From Pseudopithomyces maydicus (lineage: Eukaryota > Ascomycota > Dothideomycetes > Pleosporales > Didymosphaeriaceae), in NCBI GenBank assembly GCA_026873275.1, contig JANTUC010000007.1, forward strand, positions 930,001 through 994,000: 64,000 bases of DNA, read 5' to 3'. The notes below the pieces were generated by a model that saw only the letters and a list, made by a program, of their open reading frames with translations, was not told the origin of the DNA and ran no database searches. Below, piece by piece: positions 19,582-31,474 of the stretch. A program made the position numbers and the translations under genes. Positions within the stretch are counted from its first letter, which is position 1; each line of letters begins with the position of its first letter.

Positions 19582-21048
19582 CTACTGCAAGCTTTCAATA
19601 ACAATCGCTGATGCGCCTCCACCACCGTTGCAAATACCCGCACATCCAATCTTACCCTTCTTCTCCCTCAGGACGCCAAGAAGGGTGGTGGTGATCCTGG
19701 CGCCCGAAGCACCAAGAGGGTGACCAAGCGCAACGGCACCTCCGTGCAAGTTCACCTTGTCCTCGCTGAGGTTGAGCAGCTTCATGTTGGCCAGAGCGAC
19801 AACAGAGAAAGCCTCGTTGATCTCAAAAGCATCAACAGCGCTTTGTTCGATGCCAGCGTGCTTGAGAGCCTTGGGGATGGCAAGCGCGGGCGCGGTAGTG
19901 AACTTGGAGGGGTTCTGTGCAGCATCACCCCAGCCAAGAATCTTAGCAATGGGCTTCAAGTTGTGCTGCTTGAGAGCGGCTTCGGAGACGAGGACAAGGG
20001 CAGCAGCGCCATCGGACAAGGGCGAGGCATTAGCAGCGGTCACGGTACCGTCGTTGGGCTTGAAGGAGGGACGGAGAGTGCGGGTCTTGGATTCGTTGAA
20101 CTAGGAAGAATCAGTGATGGGCCCAGACTGGATCTAATGGCTCGGCGGATGATCCGGATCGATCATTCACTCCACCAAGCGGGGAGATCTTACGTTCTTG
20201 GGCTCGTCATCCTGGTCAACGACTTTGTTGGGCTTGCCGCGGCCACCGGAGACCTCGATGGGAGCAATCTCTTCCTTGAACCAGCCAGCCTCGACGGCGG
20301 CGATAGCCTTCTTGTAGGAGCGAATGCAGTACTCGTCCTGCTGCTCACGGTTGAAGCCATGGTCGCCGGCGCACTCCTCTCCCTGCAGTCCCATGTGCTC
20401 CTTCTTGTATGCATCGGTGAGGCCATCCTTCAGCACGCCGTCGACAAGGGGCTGGTCGCCAAACTTTGCACCGTTGCGGAGGTTCGGGAGGTAGTGAGGG
20501 GTGTTGGACATGCTCTCGGCACCGCCAGCGACGACGATGTCGGCATTTCCGGTGATGATGGTCTGGGCACCGACGATGAGGGCCTTGATGGACGAGGCGC
20601 AGACCTTGTTGAGGGTGGTGCAAACAACGGATTCGGGCAGTCCAGCACCCAGGGCGCACTGGCGGGCAGGGTTCTGGCCGAGACTGGAGAGACGCTGTCA
20701 GATGCGCCCTCGGCCCACGGCCCACGGCCATACGGATACTTGCTTACTTGGCGGACAGGACGTTGCCCATGAAAACCTCCTGCACATGTTCAGGCTTGAT
20801 GCCGGCGCGCTCGACGGCGGCTGGACAGAGTGTAAGCAATGTCCAGGACAACAAAGAAGGTCACGGGGCTACACATACACTTGATGGCGTGAGAGCCAAG
20901 CTGGGTAGCGCTCAGGCTCGAAAGGGAGCTTTTGAAGGGTCAACACTGGGAGTAGCTGGTGGGAGGAGTGGTGGGGGAACATACCCCAAGAACATGCCCG
21001 TGGGCGTCCGGACGGCGGAAACGACGTAAACTGGGGGAGAGACGACAT
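19582..21048 (-). CDS. erg10: acetyl-CoA C-acetyltransferase (thiolase), cytosolic ERG10 type
   Basis: Condenses two acetyl-CoA to acetoacetyl-CoA, the first step toward mevalonate and ergosterol. Exons on the minus strand: 21048-20985, 20928-20879, 20820-20748, 20683-20194 and 20100-19582, about 398 residues. Motifs are VYVVSAVRTPTGMFLG at the start, the acyl-accepting Cys in NKVCASSIKA, NEAFSVVALANMK, GHPLGASGARI, and the general-base Cys in CAGICNGGGGASA. The family start (MSSLPPVYVVSAV) is encoded, but the ATG at 21048 is one base out of frame with VYVVSAVRT. One extra C in the C5 run (plus-strand G 21033-21037) restores it. Alternatively the CTCTCCCCCAG there is a splice acceptor for an exon further upstream. 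No peroxisomal signal at the C-terminus (...VIESLQ). Divergent from SNU114. Confidence 0.92.
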
Positions 21049-21444
21049 GGTGGGGTATCTTGAAAGAAGAAGAGAAAGGAGGAAGCGAATTGAGGGCAGA
21101 GCACGCGAGGGGCAGCGTCTTAATGCCCGGCGGTGGTCGTGGCGTCCGTAGTAGGAAAAGTCCGAGTGGGGTGTTTCCTGAACAATTCGCTGTCCGATAC
21201 CGGCTCCGATTGGCCAGACGCGCTAGCTGGTTGTTGTTCCAAGGTTGCTGTTGAAACCGGAGCCCAGCCCAGCCGCTGCGGAACTTGGAAGCCCCGGCCG
21301 GACGTTTCGCCGACGCCGCCGACGCGTCTGCTGATCCCTGCGGCGCCAAGCCGTACAACTTTGGAGAGAGCTCATTCGCGTCGTCCCCAGGCAAGCCTCG
21401 CGCCCGCCGCTGTCCTGCCCTCCCCCACCCCCACCGACACCGCC
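21049..21444. promoter_or_regulatory. divergent promoter of ERG10 and SNU114
   Basis: About 400 bp, GC-rich, between the two start codons. It must hold both promoters and 5' leaders. Open frames run through it on both strands but lack in-frame ATGs for either gene. Confidence 0.5.
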
Positions 21445-24400
21445 ATGGACGACCTGTACGACGAGTTCGGCAACTTCATCGGCGAAGCCGAGTCCGACGA
21501 CGACGTCCAGTCGCCCGCCGACGCCGCCGACGCCTACGTGCTCGACGACGAGTCCGACCACGACCATGACCACGACCATGCGCACGACCAGCAATTGATG
21601 GAAGTCGACGAGGGGCCCTCCAATGCCGTTATCTTGCACGAGGACAAGCAGTACTACCCGTCCGCGAGCGATGTCTACGGCGCCGACGTCGAGGTTCTGG
21701 TGCAGGAGGAGGACACACAGGCTCTGTCGCAGCCCATAATCGCGCCCGTCGTGCAGAAGAAGTTCACCGTGCAAGAGGACGACCTGCCGCCCGTGCATTA
21801 CTCGCGCGAGCTCATGACCGACCTGATGAACTACCCCGACCAGATACGAAACGTCGCCATCGCGGGACACCTGCACCATGGAAAGACGGCCTTCATGGAC
21901 ATGCTGGTCATGGAAACCCACGACATCCAACACCGCCTGGACTCGAAGAGGGCAAGAAGCGCGAGGAGCAGCTGCGGTACACCGATGTGCACCTCGTCGA
22001 GCGCGAGCGCGGCCTGTCCATCAAGGCCGCGCCCATGACACTCGTCCTGCAGAACACAAAACAAAAGTCTCATCTGGTCAACATCATCGACACCCCCGGA
22101 CACGTCAACTTTGCCGACGAGGTAGCCGCTTCCTTGCGCCTGGTCGACGGCGTGGTGCTCGTCGTCGACGTCGTCGAAGGTGTACAGGTCACCACCGAGC
22201 TCGCCATCAAGCACGCCATCCTGGAAGATCTGCCTTTGACACTGGTCGTCAACAAGATGGATCGCCTCATTTTGGAGCTCAGATTGCCACCCCGGGATGC
22301 ATATTTCAAAATAAAACACGTCATCGAAGAGGTCAACACCGTCATCGAGAACACCATACCTGGCAAGGGAGAGCGGAGGCGTGTAAGCCCTGAAAAAGGC
22401 AACGTTGCTTTTGCTTGTTCTACCATGCGATGGTGCTTTACTCTGCAGTCTTTCGCAAACATGTATGCTGAGTTCTATCCTGGGCCTGCGAAAGCGCCAG
22501 GGTTTGGCAAGCCCATGAAGGACTTGGACGTGGACAAATTTGCTGTGCGCCTTTGGGGAGACATCTTCTACAACCCGGGAAGCCGCAAGTTCAGCCGCAA
22601 AGCCCAAGAAGAAGACGCGAAACGATCTTTTGTGCATTGGATTCTGGAACCCATCTACAAGCTCTACGCGCACACGCTTAGCGAAAGCGCAGAGGACCTC
22701 AAGGACACATTAGACCAATTAGGCATTCGGCTGAAGCCATCGGAGTACAAGACAGACGCGAAAGAATTGATGCGATTAGTTTGCCAGCAGTACTTTGGAC
22801 CTTCCAGCGGGTTTGTGGATATGATTACACAGCACATTCCCTCGCCTGCAGAGGGTGCCAAGAGAATGCTTGAAAGGCATTACACCGGGCCCCTGGATTC
22901 CAAAACGGCCGAGGCCATGGAGAAGTGTGACCAGGACGGTCCACTAGTTATTCACGTGTCGAAGTTGTTCAACACTACAGATGCAAAGTCTTTCCATGCT
23001 CTTGGACGAGTGTTGAGTGGCACAGCTACCACAGCAACATCGGTACGAGTGCTCGGTGAAGGGTATACAATCGAAGACGAAGAAGACATGGTTGTCGCTA
23101 CCATTACCGACACGTGGATCGCCGAGTCGAGATACAATGTCCCCACTAGCGGTGTACCTGCGGGTAACTGGGTGCTCCTCGGTGGAGTTGACAACTCTAT
23201 AGTCAAGACCGCCACGATTGTCGCAAAAGAGCTGCCCGACGACGAAGACGCCTATATTTTCCGTCCTATCCGTCACTTCTTCGAATCCGTTTTCAAAGTT
23301 GCAGTCGAACCCATCAACCCTTCCGAACTTCCAAAGATGCTTGATGGCCTCCGTAAAATTAACAAGTCATATCCCCTTATCACAACCAAGGTCGAGGAAT
23401 CTGGTGAACACGTCATCCTTGGGACTGGCGAGTTATATATGGATTGCGTGCTCCATGACCTACGGAAGTTATATGCAGACATGGAGATCAAGGTTTCGGA
23501 TCCAGTGACACGTTTCTGTGAAACTGTCGTTGAGATGTCCGCCATAAAATGCTACGCTCTTACGCCCAACAAGAAGAACAAGATCACCATGGTAGCCGAG
23601 CAGCTCGATCCCGGTATTGCAGAAGACATTGAAGCTGGCAAAGTCTCTATTAAAGACCCTGTCCGTGTAGTCGGTAAATTTTTCGAGGAGAACTACGGCT
23701 ACGATCTGCTCGCGTCACGCAACATCTGGGCATTCGGCCCAGATGATATGGGCGCGAACATCTTGCAAAATGATACACTCCCGTCCGAAGTAGATACCAA
23801 GACGCTCCGTTCTGTGCGCGACACTATACGTCAAGGCTTCAGCTGGGCAACAAGGGAAGGTCCGCTCTGCGAAGAGCCCATTCGTAACACCAAATTCCGC
23901 ATTACAGACGTCGAGCTTGCCTCCGAAGCGATCTTCCGCGGTGGTGGCCAAATTATTCCAACTAGCAGGCGAGCCTGCTACTCCAGCTTCTTGATGGCAA
24001 GCCCCAGGTTGATGGAGCCCGTTTACAGCTGCAGTATGATTGGCCCCTCGGACACCAAGTCTAGTCTCTACACTGTGCTTGCTCGAAGAAGAGGTCATGT
24101 ACTGCAAGATGGCCCCATCGCCGGCACACCTCTCTACAATGTTCGTGGTCTGATTCCTGTTATCGATTCTTTTGGGTTCGAGACAGATTTGCGTATCCAC
24201 ACGCAAGGTCAGGTCTCTCTCTCGCTTGTTTTTGATCGTTGGTCCATCGTTCCTGGTGACCCGCTCGACAAGGAGGTCAAATTGCGACCACTAGAACCAG
24301 CGAGCGCACAAGCAACGGCACGCGATTTCGTGCTGAAGACAAGGCGGAGGAAGGGCCTAGCCGAAGATGTCACAATTAGCAAGTTCTTGGAGCCGGAGCT

Positions 24401-24446
24401 CTTCAGACAGCTGAAGGAGAGTGGAGTGTTGGAAGGTGGACAGTAG
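21445..24446 (+). CDS. snu114: U5 snRNP GTPase SNU114 (EFTUD2/Cwf10)
   Basis: EF-2-like GTPase that controls Brr2 during spliceosome activation and disassembly. The frame starts MDDLYDEFGNFIGE, typical of the family, followed by an Asp/His-rich acidic N-terminus. G-domain motifs are AGHLHHGKTAFMD (about residue 139), DTPGHVNF (215) and NKMD (269). EF-2-like domains II-V follow (FKVAVEPINPSELPKMLDGLRKI, GTGELYMDCVLHDLR, GFETDLRIHTQGQ). Length is about 1,000 residues, normal for the family. No introns. The frame changes once, near 21941-21951: DIQHRLDS reads in frame 1 and EGKKREEQLRYTDVHLVERERG in frame 3. Both sides are conserved, so one missing base is the simplest explanation. A 44-nt intron (21907-21950) would also restore the frame but would delete conserved residues and has a poor donor. 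Confidence 0.95.
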
Positions 24447-26941
24447 TAAACTACCAAGGGAAGGCGTTCGGCGCTTCGAGAACCACGGATAAAAAGTACG
24501 ATAGTCTGAAGATATGGTCCGAATACTCAATATACCCGTTTGCGAAAGGCATATTACGATATCTGGAGTCGCATTTTTTCAAAATCTAGTGTCAGCTTCT
24601 TTGTTAAGCAAATAGGCAACAAACCTCCGCTGTGAACAGTCATCACACAATCTTGTCCTCATGCAGCAAGCTGGTCGCATATGCATACATACCTCCGATT
24701 CTAAATGCAGCTCCGATTGTGGAGTTTCTTGTAATCCCTGTGTAGATCGTCAGTGTGGCTTAGTGCCGGAGTACGGAGATTGTGTTAGACACGCGATATG
24801 AGTATGTTGGAAGATGAGTACCTATTACTGTTCACAGACTAGATGGGGAAGCAGATAGAAGCGCAGGCTTGGAGACATGCGACTCCAATCCAACTGCCCG
24901 TCGGAACATTCCTATGAAAGCGAAGCGTGGCGGTCCGAGGACATCGGAAGTTAGCACTGTGGTCGTGGGGGCCGTTGAAAAAGGAGCATTGGCCAGGACC
25001 AAAAACTTTGGGCAGCAGCATTGCATATGACAAGACTGCTAAAGGTGACAGATAATCAGATCAGAATATTGCCAAAATGCATACATGTGTTTTTGAGGGT
25101 TTCTTTAAGATTGGGTGTTCATGCCAATTTGAGAATGTTTACGAGCTTGTGCTCAACTGACTCTCTTCTGAGGGAAGACCCGAGTAGCTCGGGACTGCCG
25201 GACTTCGCATGTGACCAGGTATGCCTCGCCCAGTCCAGACGTAGAGGGTATCGAAGTCATCTGTGAGTCGCTGATGCCAGGCTCATGACTAGTCCACATC
25301 GCTACTCCTCGATCGTTTGCGCTGAGTGTGCTGTGCCGGTGCCGGCGCTCCGACTTGAGCGCGCACGACGGAGTAGAGGGATCAAACGAGTTATATGCTG
25401 TCCGGGAGGCTATGCAATTATGTCGCAGAAGCAAGTTTTTTGGAATACACCGTCACGCTGAAACTCTTAGCATCGCGTAAAATAAGGTTGCATCAGGCGT
25501 AAAGACAGAAGTGCTTCGCACGATACAATGCTAGGCATCCGAGGCTGTCTATACGACGAGGATCCGCACAAATCTACCAGAACGCACAGTTATCATGTGT
25601 TTTAAACACAGCTGCACAGCGAGCTACGTCGCCCACGGCCATAAGTGCATTCCCACATGGGCGTCTAGCATCCTCATGAGTGCGCACGCGGTTTTCAAAT
25701 GCAGCTGGGCACGAAGCCACACCCCTTCGTATACAGTATTGGTCGACCTTGAAACAGACCAAAGATGTCCGAGACTTTGTGCAGATCAGGCTGTACGAAG
25801 GCAATGGGACGTAAGATTGGGGGTTAGCTAAGCACCTTGGACGACGGGCGGAAAGCCAAGCTCCATCAGCGAAGTCCGATGCTGGATGCTGGTGGTGGCA
25901 GATGGATATAGCGGCCGTTTGCGACAGAGCCGTCAACCAGACATGTTGCAGACTAGAAAGGGCTGATTCGCGCTGTGTGATTGGGAGTCGTGAGATTGGA
26001 GGTAACCTGGAGGCGCGTCCTGTTGTGAGGTGCTGCTTGGAAAATGTGATGGCGAGGTGGCGGGTGCGCTAGAGGTTTCATGTGCATTGCAGCGCTTCGC
26101 CACTACCCGTACCATGTACACTTACCGTACAAAAACCGGCTCGCTTGGTACTCGCCAAAGGCCCTGACAGGGCAGGTTCTTTATTGGTTTGCTACAGCAT
26201 TAATTGCGTAAGAGCTGGTGGCCTAAGCGTCCGATCCCGTCTCCGCCAATCATGTTGCACGTCGACTTTTGACATCTCATGCCGCCAGTTTCGACACGTT
26301 CCGGCAGATCGTCCGCAGGGGCCTCGGTCTAGGTATTAGCAAGTCTGGGATGACTCTGGGAGCATTCCTGTTCCTGTTTCATGCTGCCACCACTCATCGT
26401 CCGGCCTGGCTTCGAAGTCAGCCTGCTCAATGTGCTTGAAACAAACGGCCATGCGCTCTATGTACGTCCGCGGGACTCCAGCACCTACCTCACCCAGCTA
26501 TGCGCTCCGGTACATCCAAGCTCTTCCGTGGCTGATGCGCGTTGCCTGAATATATTTAGTCTCTACGGTAATGAGAGTGGGTCTTGGGATCTACCTTCTG
26601 CCCTTGCGGGTAGATGGGCTAGAGTCCGTAGACGAAACAATGCCTGAACGAACCATGGTCATCAGCCGCGAGCGGCTTTACCACCCTGTTTGGAAACGAA
26701 ATCCTTGACCACCAATCTGGGGAGTCCGCTTGCATGGCGGGCCTAGGTGCCTATATGTATACAAGTGGGCCATCCACCCAGTGAACCTCCTCAGTCTATC
26801 TCTTCAGCAGAAGACAATCGAGCTCTGCAGTAGCTTCTTTGCTTCGCTTCTTCGTTCCTTCTTTTCCTTTTCACATTCACTCTTTACAGCGTCCCTGACG
26901 CACAGACGTTCATTTACAACAGACACGAAATCATCTTGACG
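24447..26941. other. large intergenic region (2.5 kb)
   Basis: No supported gene; ORFs here are under 125 codons and carry no motif. The last 200 bp are the GH16 promoter and leader: a TATATGTATA element near 26753-26762 and a CT-rich tract at about 26830-26890 just before the ATG. Most of the remaining 2.2 kb is unexplained. Confidence 0.5.
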
Positions 26942-28739
26942 ATGCATTTCTCTACAATCGTTTCAACTGCGGCATTTGCTGCTCCCGCACTAGCCGGCTA
27001 CGTGCTCCAGGATGATTACATGACCGATTTCTACGGGCATTTTAACTTTTTCAATCAGGGTGACCCAACCCATGGTTTTGTTCAATATGTGGATGAGGCG
27101 ACTGCACGCTCGGCCGGTCTGATCGACGCCACTACCACTGTACCTGTTAAGTGGGGTGTCGACACAGTCAACAAGGACCCAAATGGCAGAGCCAGTGTTA
27201 GGCTTGAGAGCAAGACAGCATACAACAAGGGCTTAGTGGTCATTGATCTTGAGCATATGCCCTTCGGCTGTGGTACATGGCCTGCGTGAGTAGTGTTTGT
27301 AAATTCTTGAATATACGCCTGGTCTGACAGAGAAATGCAGATTCTGGATGTTCGGACCCAACTGGCCCTACCAGGGTGAAATCGATATTCTTGAGGGCGT
27401 ACATGAGCAAGACCACAACGCTCTGACCCTTCACACAAGTACCGGTTGCTCCGTTGGCCAGGACACTAGCCTATTCTCCGGAAGTGTGGAGACGCAAAAC
27501 TGCGACGTGAAAGCCCAGGGCCAGCCCGACAATGCCGGTTGCAGCATCAAATCTGGAGATAACAAGTCTTACGGTGCCGGCTTCAATGACAACAATGGTG
27601 GTGTCTATGCTACCGAGTGGACTAGTGATGCGATCAGCATCTGGTTCTTCCCTCGTGGTGCAGTCCCCGATGGCGTTACTGGAGACAACCCGGACCCAAG
27701 CACCTGGGGTACACCCTCTGCTAAGTGGGTGAAGGACTCCTGCGACATCGACGGAATCTTCAAGGACCTCAACATCATCTTTGACACTACCTTCTGCGGT
27801 GACTGGGCCGGTAACACCTGGTCTACCAGCTCTTGCGCCTCCAAGGCACCGACCTGCAATGATTTCGTTCGCGACAACCCAGATGCCTTTACCAACGCTT
27901 TCTGGACCGTCAATGCCCTCAAGGTTTACCAGCAGGGTGACGCTCCTGCTCAGCCAGAGCAGCCAGTTGAGCAACCTGTTCCCACTGATGCTCCCGTTGA
28001 GCAGCCTGTACCCACTGAAGCCCCTGTTGAACAACCCGCACCCACCGATGCCCCTATTGAGCAACCTGCACCTACTGATGCCCCCATCGAGCAGCCAGCT
28101 TCTACCGATGTCCCGATTGACCAACCCGCACCTGTCGAGTCGACACCCGTCGTTCCCATCGAAACTGGCGCTCCTCTTCAGCAGAATCCTGATGGCACAA
28201 TCAACATCCCTCTTGGTCCTTGGGGTACAAATGGTGAAGGCGGCTCTGGGGCTGATAGCGATGGTGCAGAAGAGGGCCCTGGAGCCGATGCTGATCCCTC
28301 TGCTCCAGCTCCTGCAGTAGAATCTCCTGCTTCAACGCCTGCTGGTAGCGGTGGCGGCTTTAACTGGCCCGGCGCACCTCAAGGCTCCGCTGCCCCTACC
28401 GGTGCTCCTGTTCCTGCTTTCGACCCTGGTAACTCAACTGGCTACCCCGTGCTACCTACTGGTTCTGGTGCCTCCGATATTGCCGAGGTTTGGGAGACAA
28501 TCTACACGACCCAGGTTGTAACCGTGACTGGACAAGGTCCTGCACCTACAGATGCCCCTATTGGAGATGGGAGTGTACCAACTGTTACTGTACAGCAGAC
28601 CGTCTATCAAACTGTCATGGTGACTGTGAATGGTGGCGCTAACACTCTGCCTACGCAAGCCCCTGAACAACCGATTGCACGGATGGCGAGGCACCAACGG
28701 GGCCTGAGGAGAAGAATAGTGCAGCACAACCGCTTGTGA
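26942..28739 (+). CDS. secreted GH16 endo-1,3(4)-beta-glucanase with repeat linker
   Basis: Hydrolyses beta-1,3/1,4-glucans outside the cell. Two exons (26942-27285, 27341-28739; 55-nt intron) give 580 residues. A signal peptide (MHFSTIVSTAAFAAPALA) is followed by a GH16 domain to about residue 320. The catalytic ExDxxE motif is in GEIDILEGV, with Glu nucleophile and Glu acid/base. FWMFGPNWPYQ and YATEWTSDAISIWFFPRG are also family-typical. After the domain comes a Pro/Glu/Thr repeat linker and a Ser/Gly/Pro-rich tail with TTQVVTVTGQG and VTVQQTVYQTVMVTV segments like those of wall-anchored proteins. The last 25 residues are Arg-rich and odd. An alternative frame from about 28672 continues acidic (CTDGEAPTGPEEKNSAA), so the exact C-terminus is uncertain and a GPI signal cannot be judged. 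Confidence 0.9.
27955..28140 (+). repeat. coding repeat, PVEQPVPTDA units
   Basis: About six tandem 30-nt units encoding [PI]-[VI]-E-Q-P-[AV]-P-T-D-[AV] in the linker of the GH16 enzyme. Variation is mostly Val/Ile/Ala. Likely an extended, O-glycosylatable spacer. Confidence 0.85.
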
Positions 28740-29908
28740 ATGATCTAGAGCTAGCAAGAACTCCGAGACAGTTTTCAATTCGCTGATACCCTTTTTTGTT
28801 GTATATACTTCGCATCTATTAGGAGGACTTGGTGGGATCATTGACGGGTTTTCAAATGCATGAACCTACTAAGCAACGTTAGACCTGTTAAATGAATTAT
28901 CATTGAAATCAATTTTGCTCGCTTTTCAATTATGAGTTTATCTCTTCGATGATACATCGATCTCAACAATCTTGGCGAGGCAACTTGTGCTCTTGGATAG
29001 TTACTGTCATAGTGTTTTTGTGCATACTTACTTCTTTATGGCGGCTTATTCATCCAGCTTGTTAATTCTGCATGGGGAGTATCTAAAAACCACTACTCTT
29101 ACCCATTTTTACGTGAACCACTCAATCAGTGTATCACTAGAAAATAGGAAAGACAAATAACACGTTCATGGTTTTCTTGCGAGAAGAATTGCGGCGGAGA
29201 TCCGGGTCAGAACCAAGCCAGGTGAGACAATCATGCAGCGTATACTGACCCGTGTCCAAAGAGACAGTATTAAGGTACCAACTGCATCTGGGGAATGTTT
29301 TCAGGTCCGACATGGTTCACGTGACATAATAAATTCTTTGTATACAAACAATCGATTGGCGGGGCACTACCTAAAGATCAAGGCTACACCCGCCGAGGGA
29401 AAATCCCATCGATGGATACCAGATAACTTAAATATAAATGCGAGATACGCCTTTATGAGAGTTTTCCAGGCTCGGAGGTCGTCACTCTTCATGTAGCCCA
29501 GGAGACGTTGGTGCCAATTTGATAGGTATGATTAAGTAGTAAGGAGAAAAATTGTATAACAATAGGGTTTTATTCTGAGAAATCAATTAAGATTCTCGCA
29601 TCAGCCCCCTAGAGTCAATATGAAGTTCAACAGCTGTAATCCATAGGATTTCCTCGCCAAAGGTTTTGCCCGGGCTGGATCTGAGTGTGAGAACCAAGCA
29701 AACGCAGCTGTACCTCACTTTCACTTTGACAACATCTCGCCTAATCTGGCGCCTGCCTAAACTGAAACCTGCCCCACCACCCACATGTTGTTTGTCAAAC
29801 TTCAAACATTCCGCCTGCTCTTCCACCTAGCTTTCTCTGCGCGTTCCCACTTTTGGTACGCTAGTTGTTACATCCACAGGGTAAACAGCGCGGGTATAGG
29901 CAGCTACC
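28740..29908. other. intergenic region
   Basis: A/T-rich 3' flank of GH16 followed by the upstream region of the gene at 29909. ORFs at 28972-29160 and 29233-29496 lack motifs or plausible introns. Nothing else seen. Confidence 0.4.
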
Positions 29909-30757
29909 ATGTCGGAAGACAACCCTTTGAAGAGAGCTCTCAACAAATCCAAGTCTTACCTGACTGGTAGGAAGACCGGCCCGAGCAAAGTTCAGCCAAA
30001 CGCCAACGAGGATGAGGATAGCGAGACGCCAGTAGTGTACGCCAGCTACAACCGCCGTTTACGTGTCATCCCAGGCTCCGAGATCCGCGATAAACCCATG
30101 GACCTAGGTGAGAATGGATGGGGGGACCAAAACTGGGGCAATGCCAAACAGGAGCATGAGCAGGGGCAACAGCGGAAGGGACCGAAGGGCAAATTTGCTA
30201 GCCCATCACTCGAGAGCAACAACTCGAATTCAGATCCAATTTCGAGATGGCAAGAACGCACTCCCACCCCGAAGCACACTCCCACCCCGAAACAAGGAGC
30301 GGTTCAGAACAGCAGCTCCGCGGGTAAGAAGAGTGGAGGCTCACCCATGCAATATTACCGTCCTCTCCCTTTCCGTTCTGCAAATTACCAGGAGTCAATA
30401 TCTTCCCCTTCTCGACGCATGCCGGGTCAAGAGTCGTCTCAATTATCGTCACCATCTCGTCAGCCAGGCACTCAACACGAACGCGTCTCCGCTCCGTATG
30501 ATTCAAAAGACAATCTACTCAGGACGAGGGTCGCGGGACCCAAAGCGAACGTTGATCTGGGGAGGAGTGGAAGATACAGTAGGCAGGGTGTTAAGTTGAG
30601 CTCTGGTGATAGGGAGCGGGAGTCATATCAAGCAAGTCAAGCATCTGATATGATGGGTGAAGATGCAAAGCAAGGCAAGAAGAGCGAGAGTTGTCCTCTA
30701 TCGGGAGGTAGATATGGCGACGGCGTAAAGAAAGCAACTGGAGCCACGCTGTTTTAG
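29909..30757 (+). CDS. unknown disordered basic protein
   Basis: A 282-residue intronless frame with a good start context (ACCATGTCGG). The N-terminus (residues 1-75: NPLKRALNKSKSYLTGRK ... VVYASYNRRLRVIPGSEIRD) looks like the only conserved part. The rest is Ser/Gln/Gly/Arg-rich and disordered, with a short TPTPKHTPTPK duplication near residue 115. No membrane segment, signal peptide or catalytic motif. I do not recognise a family. Confidence 0.6.
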   Translation: MSEDNPLKRALNKSKSYLTGRKTGPSKVQPNANEDEDSETPVVYASYNRRLRVIPGSEIRDKPMDLGENGWGDQNWGNAKQEHEQGQQRKGPKGKFASPSLESNNSNSDPISRWQERTPTPKHTPTPKQGAVQNSSSAGKKSGGSPMQYYRPLPFRSANYQESISSPSRRMPGQESSQLSSPSRQPGTQHERVSAPYDSKDNLLRTRVAGPKANVDLGRSGRYSRQGVKLSSGDRERESYQASQASDMMGEDAKQGKKSESCPLSGGRYGDGVKKATGATLF

Positions 30758-31081
30758 GAGGTCACCGATGCATTCGAGACTACGCGATGATCCAGTGCAT
30801 GGTGTGCAGGGTACCTAGGTAGGTAGTGTGCAGCGTCCAGTGCCACTACAGAAGGTCCAAACTAAATTTGGTTAGACCTTTGGAGGAACACTTCACACTA
30901 GTGACACACTGCGCCAATAAGTCGCAGGGGTGGCTTTTTTGTTGCACGACAGCCAGTTGTCCGCATTGCAGCAAATAGAGCCGACCATAGGTATAATAAC
31001 AATGTTTAATAGCTAGCATTGCCTCTTTTCCATTCAACCCAACATCGCACCCATCGTTTCAAACTTACCCATCATTCTTCC
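30758..31081. other. short intergenic region
   Basis: Holds the palindrome TACCTAGGTA at 30812-30821, identical to one at 5723-5732. Otherwise nothing. Confidence 0.4.
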
Positions 31082-31474
31082 ATGAAACCACGACCACGTC
31101 AACCCCAACGCCATCGCCCGGTCACGCTTGCTACAGCCGCCGGTGTGCTTTCGCTCGTCCTTCCAAGCCTATGTCTTGCGCGCTGGCTTATTGTTACCGG
31201 CTCTGTGATTCCATCGATATACACTGGCATTATCAGCGTTATTACGTTCCTCCTCTATGGCTACGACAAGATGCAAGCGCGTAACCTGGAATGGCGTGTC
31301 AAAGAAGCAACGCTCCATACATTCGCCATAGTCGGAGGATGGCCTGGTGCGCTGGCGGGTATGCATTACTTTCAGCACAAGACGCTGAAGAAGACTTTTC
31401 AAGTACCCTTTTGGGTTATCGTATCGTTTTGGCAAATAGTGTGGTGGGCGATTTGGCGAGCTGGATATTCCTAA
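31082..31474 (+). CDS. DUF1294 family small membrane protein
   Basis: 130 residues from ATG 31082. The core matches DUF1294: a YGYDKMQAR motif after a membrane helix, then WRVKEATLHTFAIVGGWPGALAGMHYFQHKTLKKTFQVPFW. Three hydrophobic segments are visible (about residues 15-37, 42-62 and 108-127) after a basic N-terminus. In bacteria the domain is sometimes fused to a cold-shock domain; here it stands alone. Function unknown. The ATG was preferred because upstream in-frame codons give only a non-ATG start. Confidence 0.85.
   Translation: MKPRPRQPQRHRPVTLATAAGVLSLVLPSLCLARWLIVTGSVIPSIYTGIISVITFLLYGYDKMQARNLEWRVKEATLHTFAIVGGWPGALAGMHYFQHKTLKKTFQVPFWVIVSFWQIVWWAIWRAGYS

Noticed and set aside
19720..20772. 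350-codon plus-strand ORF
   Set aside because: Antisense of the ERG10 exons and introns, no family features.
21223..21933. 236-codon minus-strand Val/Gly-rich ORF
   Set aside because: Antisense of the acidic N-terminus of SNU114.
21907..21950. 44-nt intron in SNU114 to explain the frame change
   Set aside because: Poor donor (GTCATGG), no branch site, and it would remove family-conserved residues.
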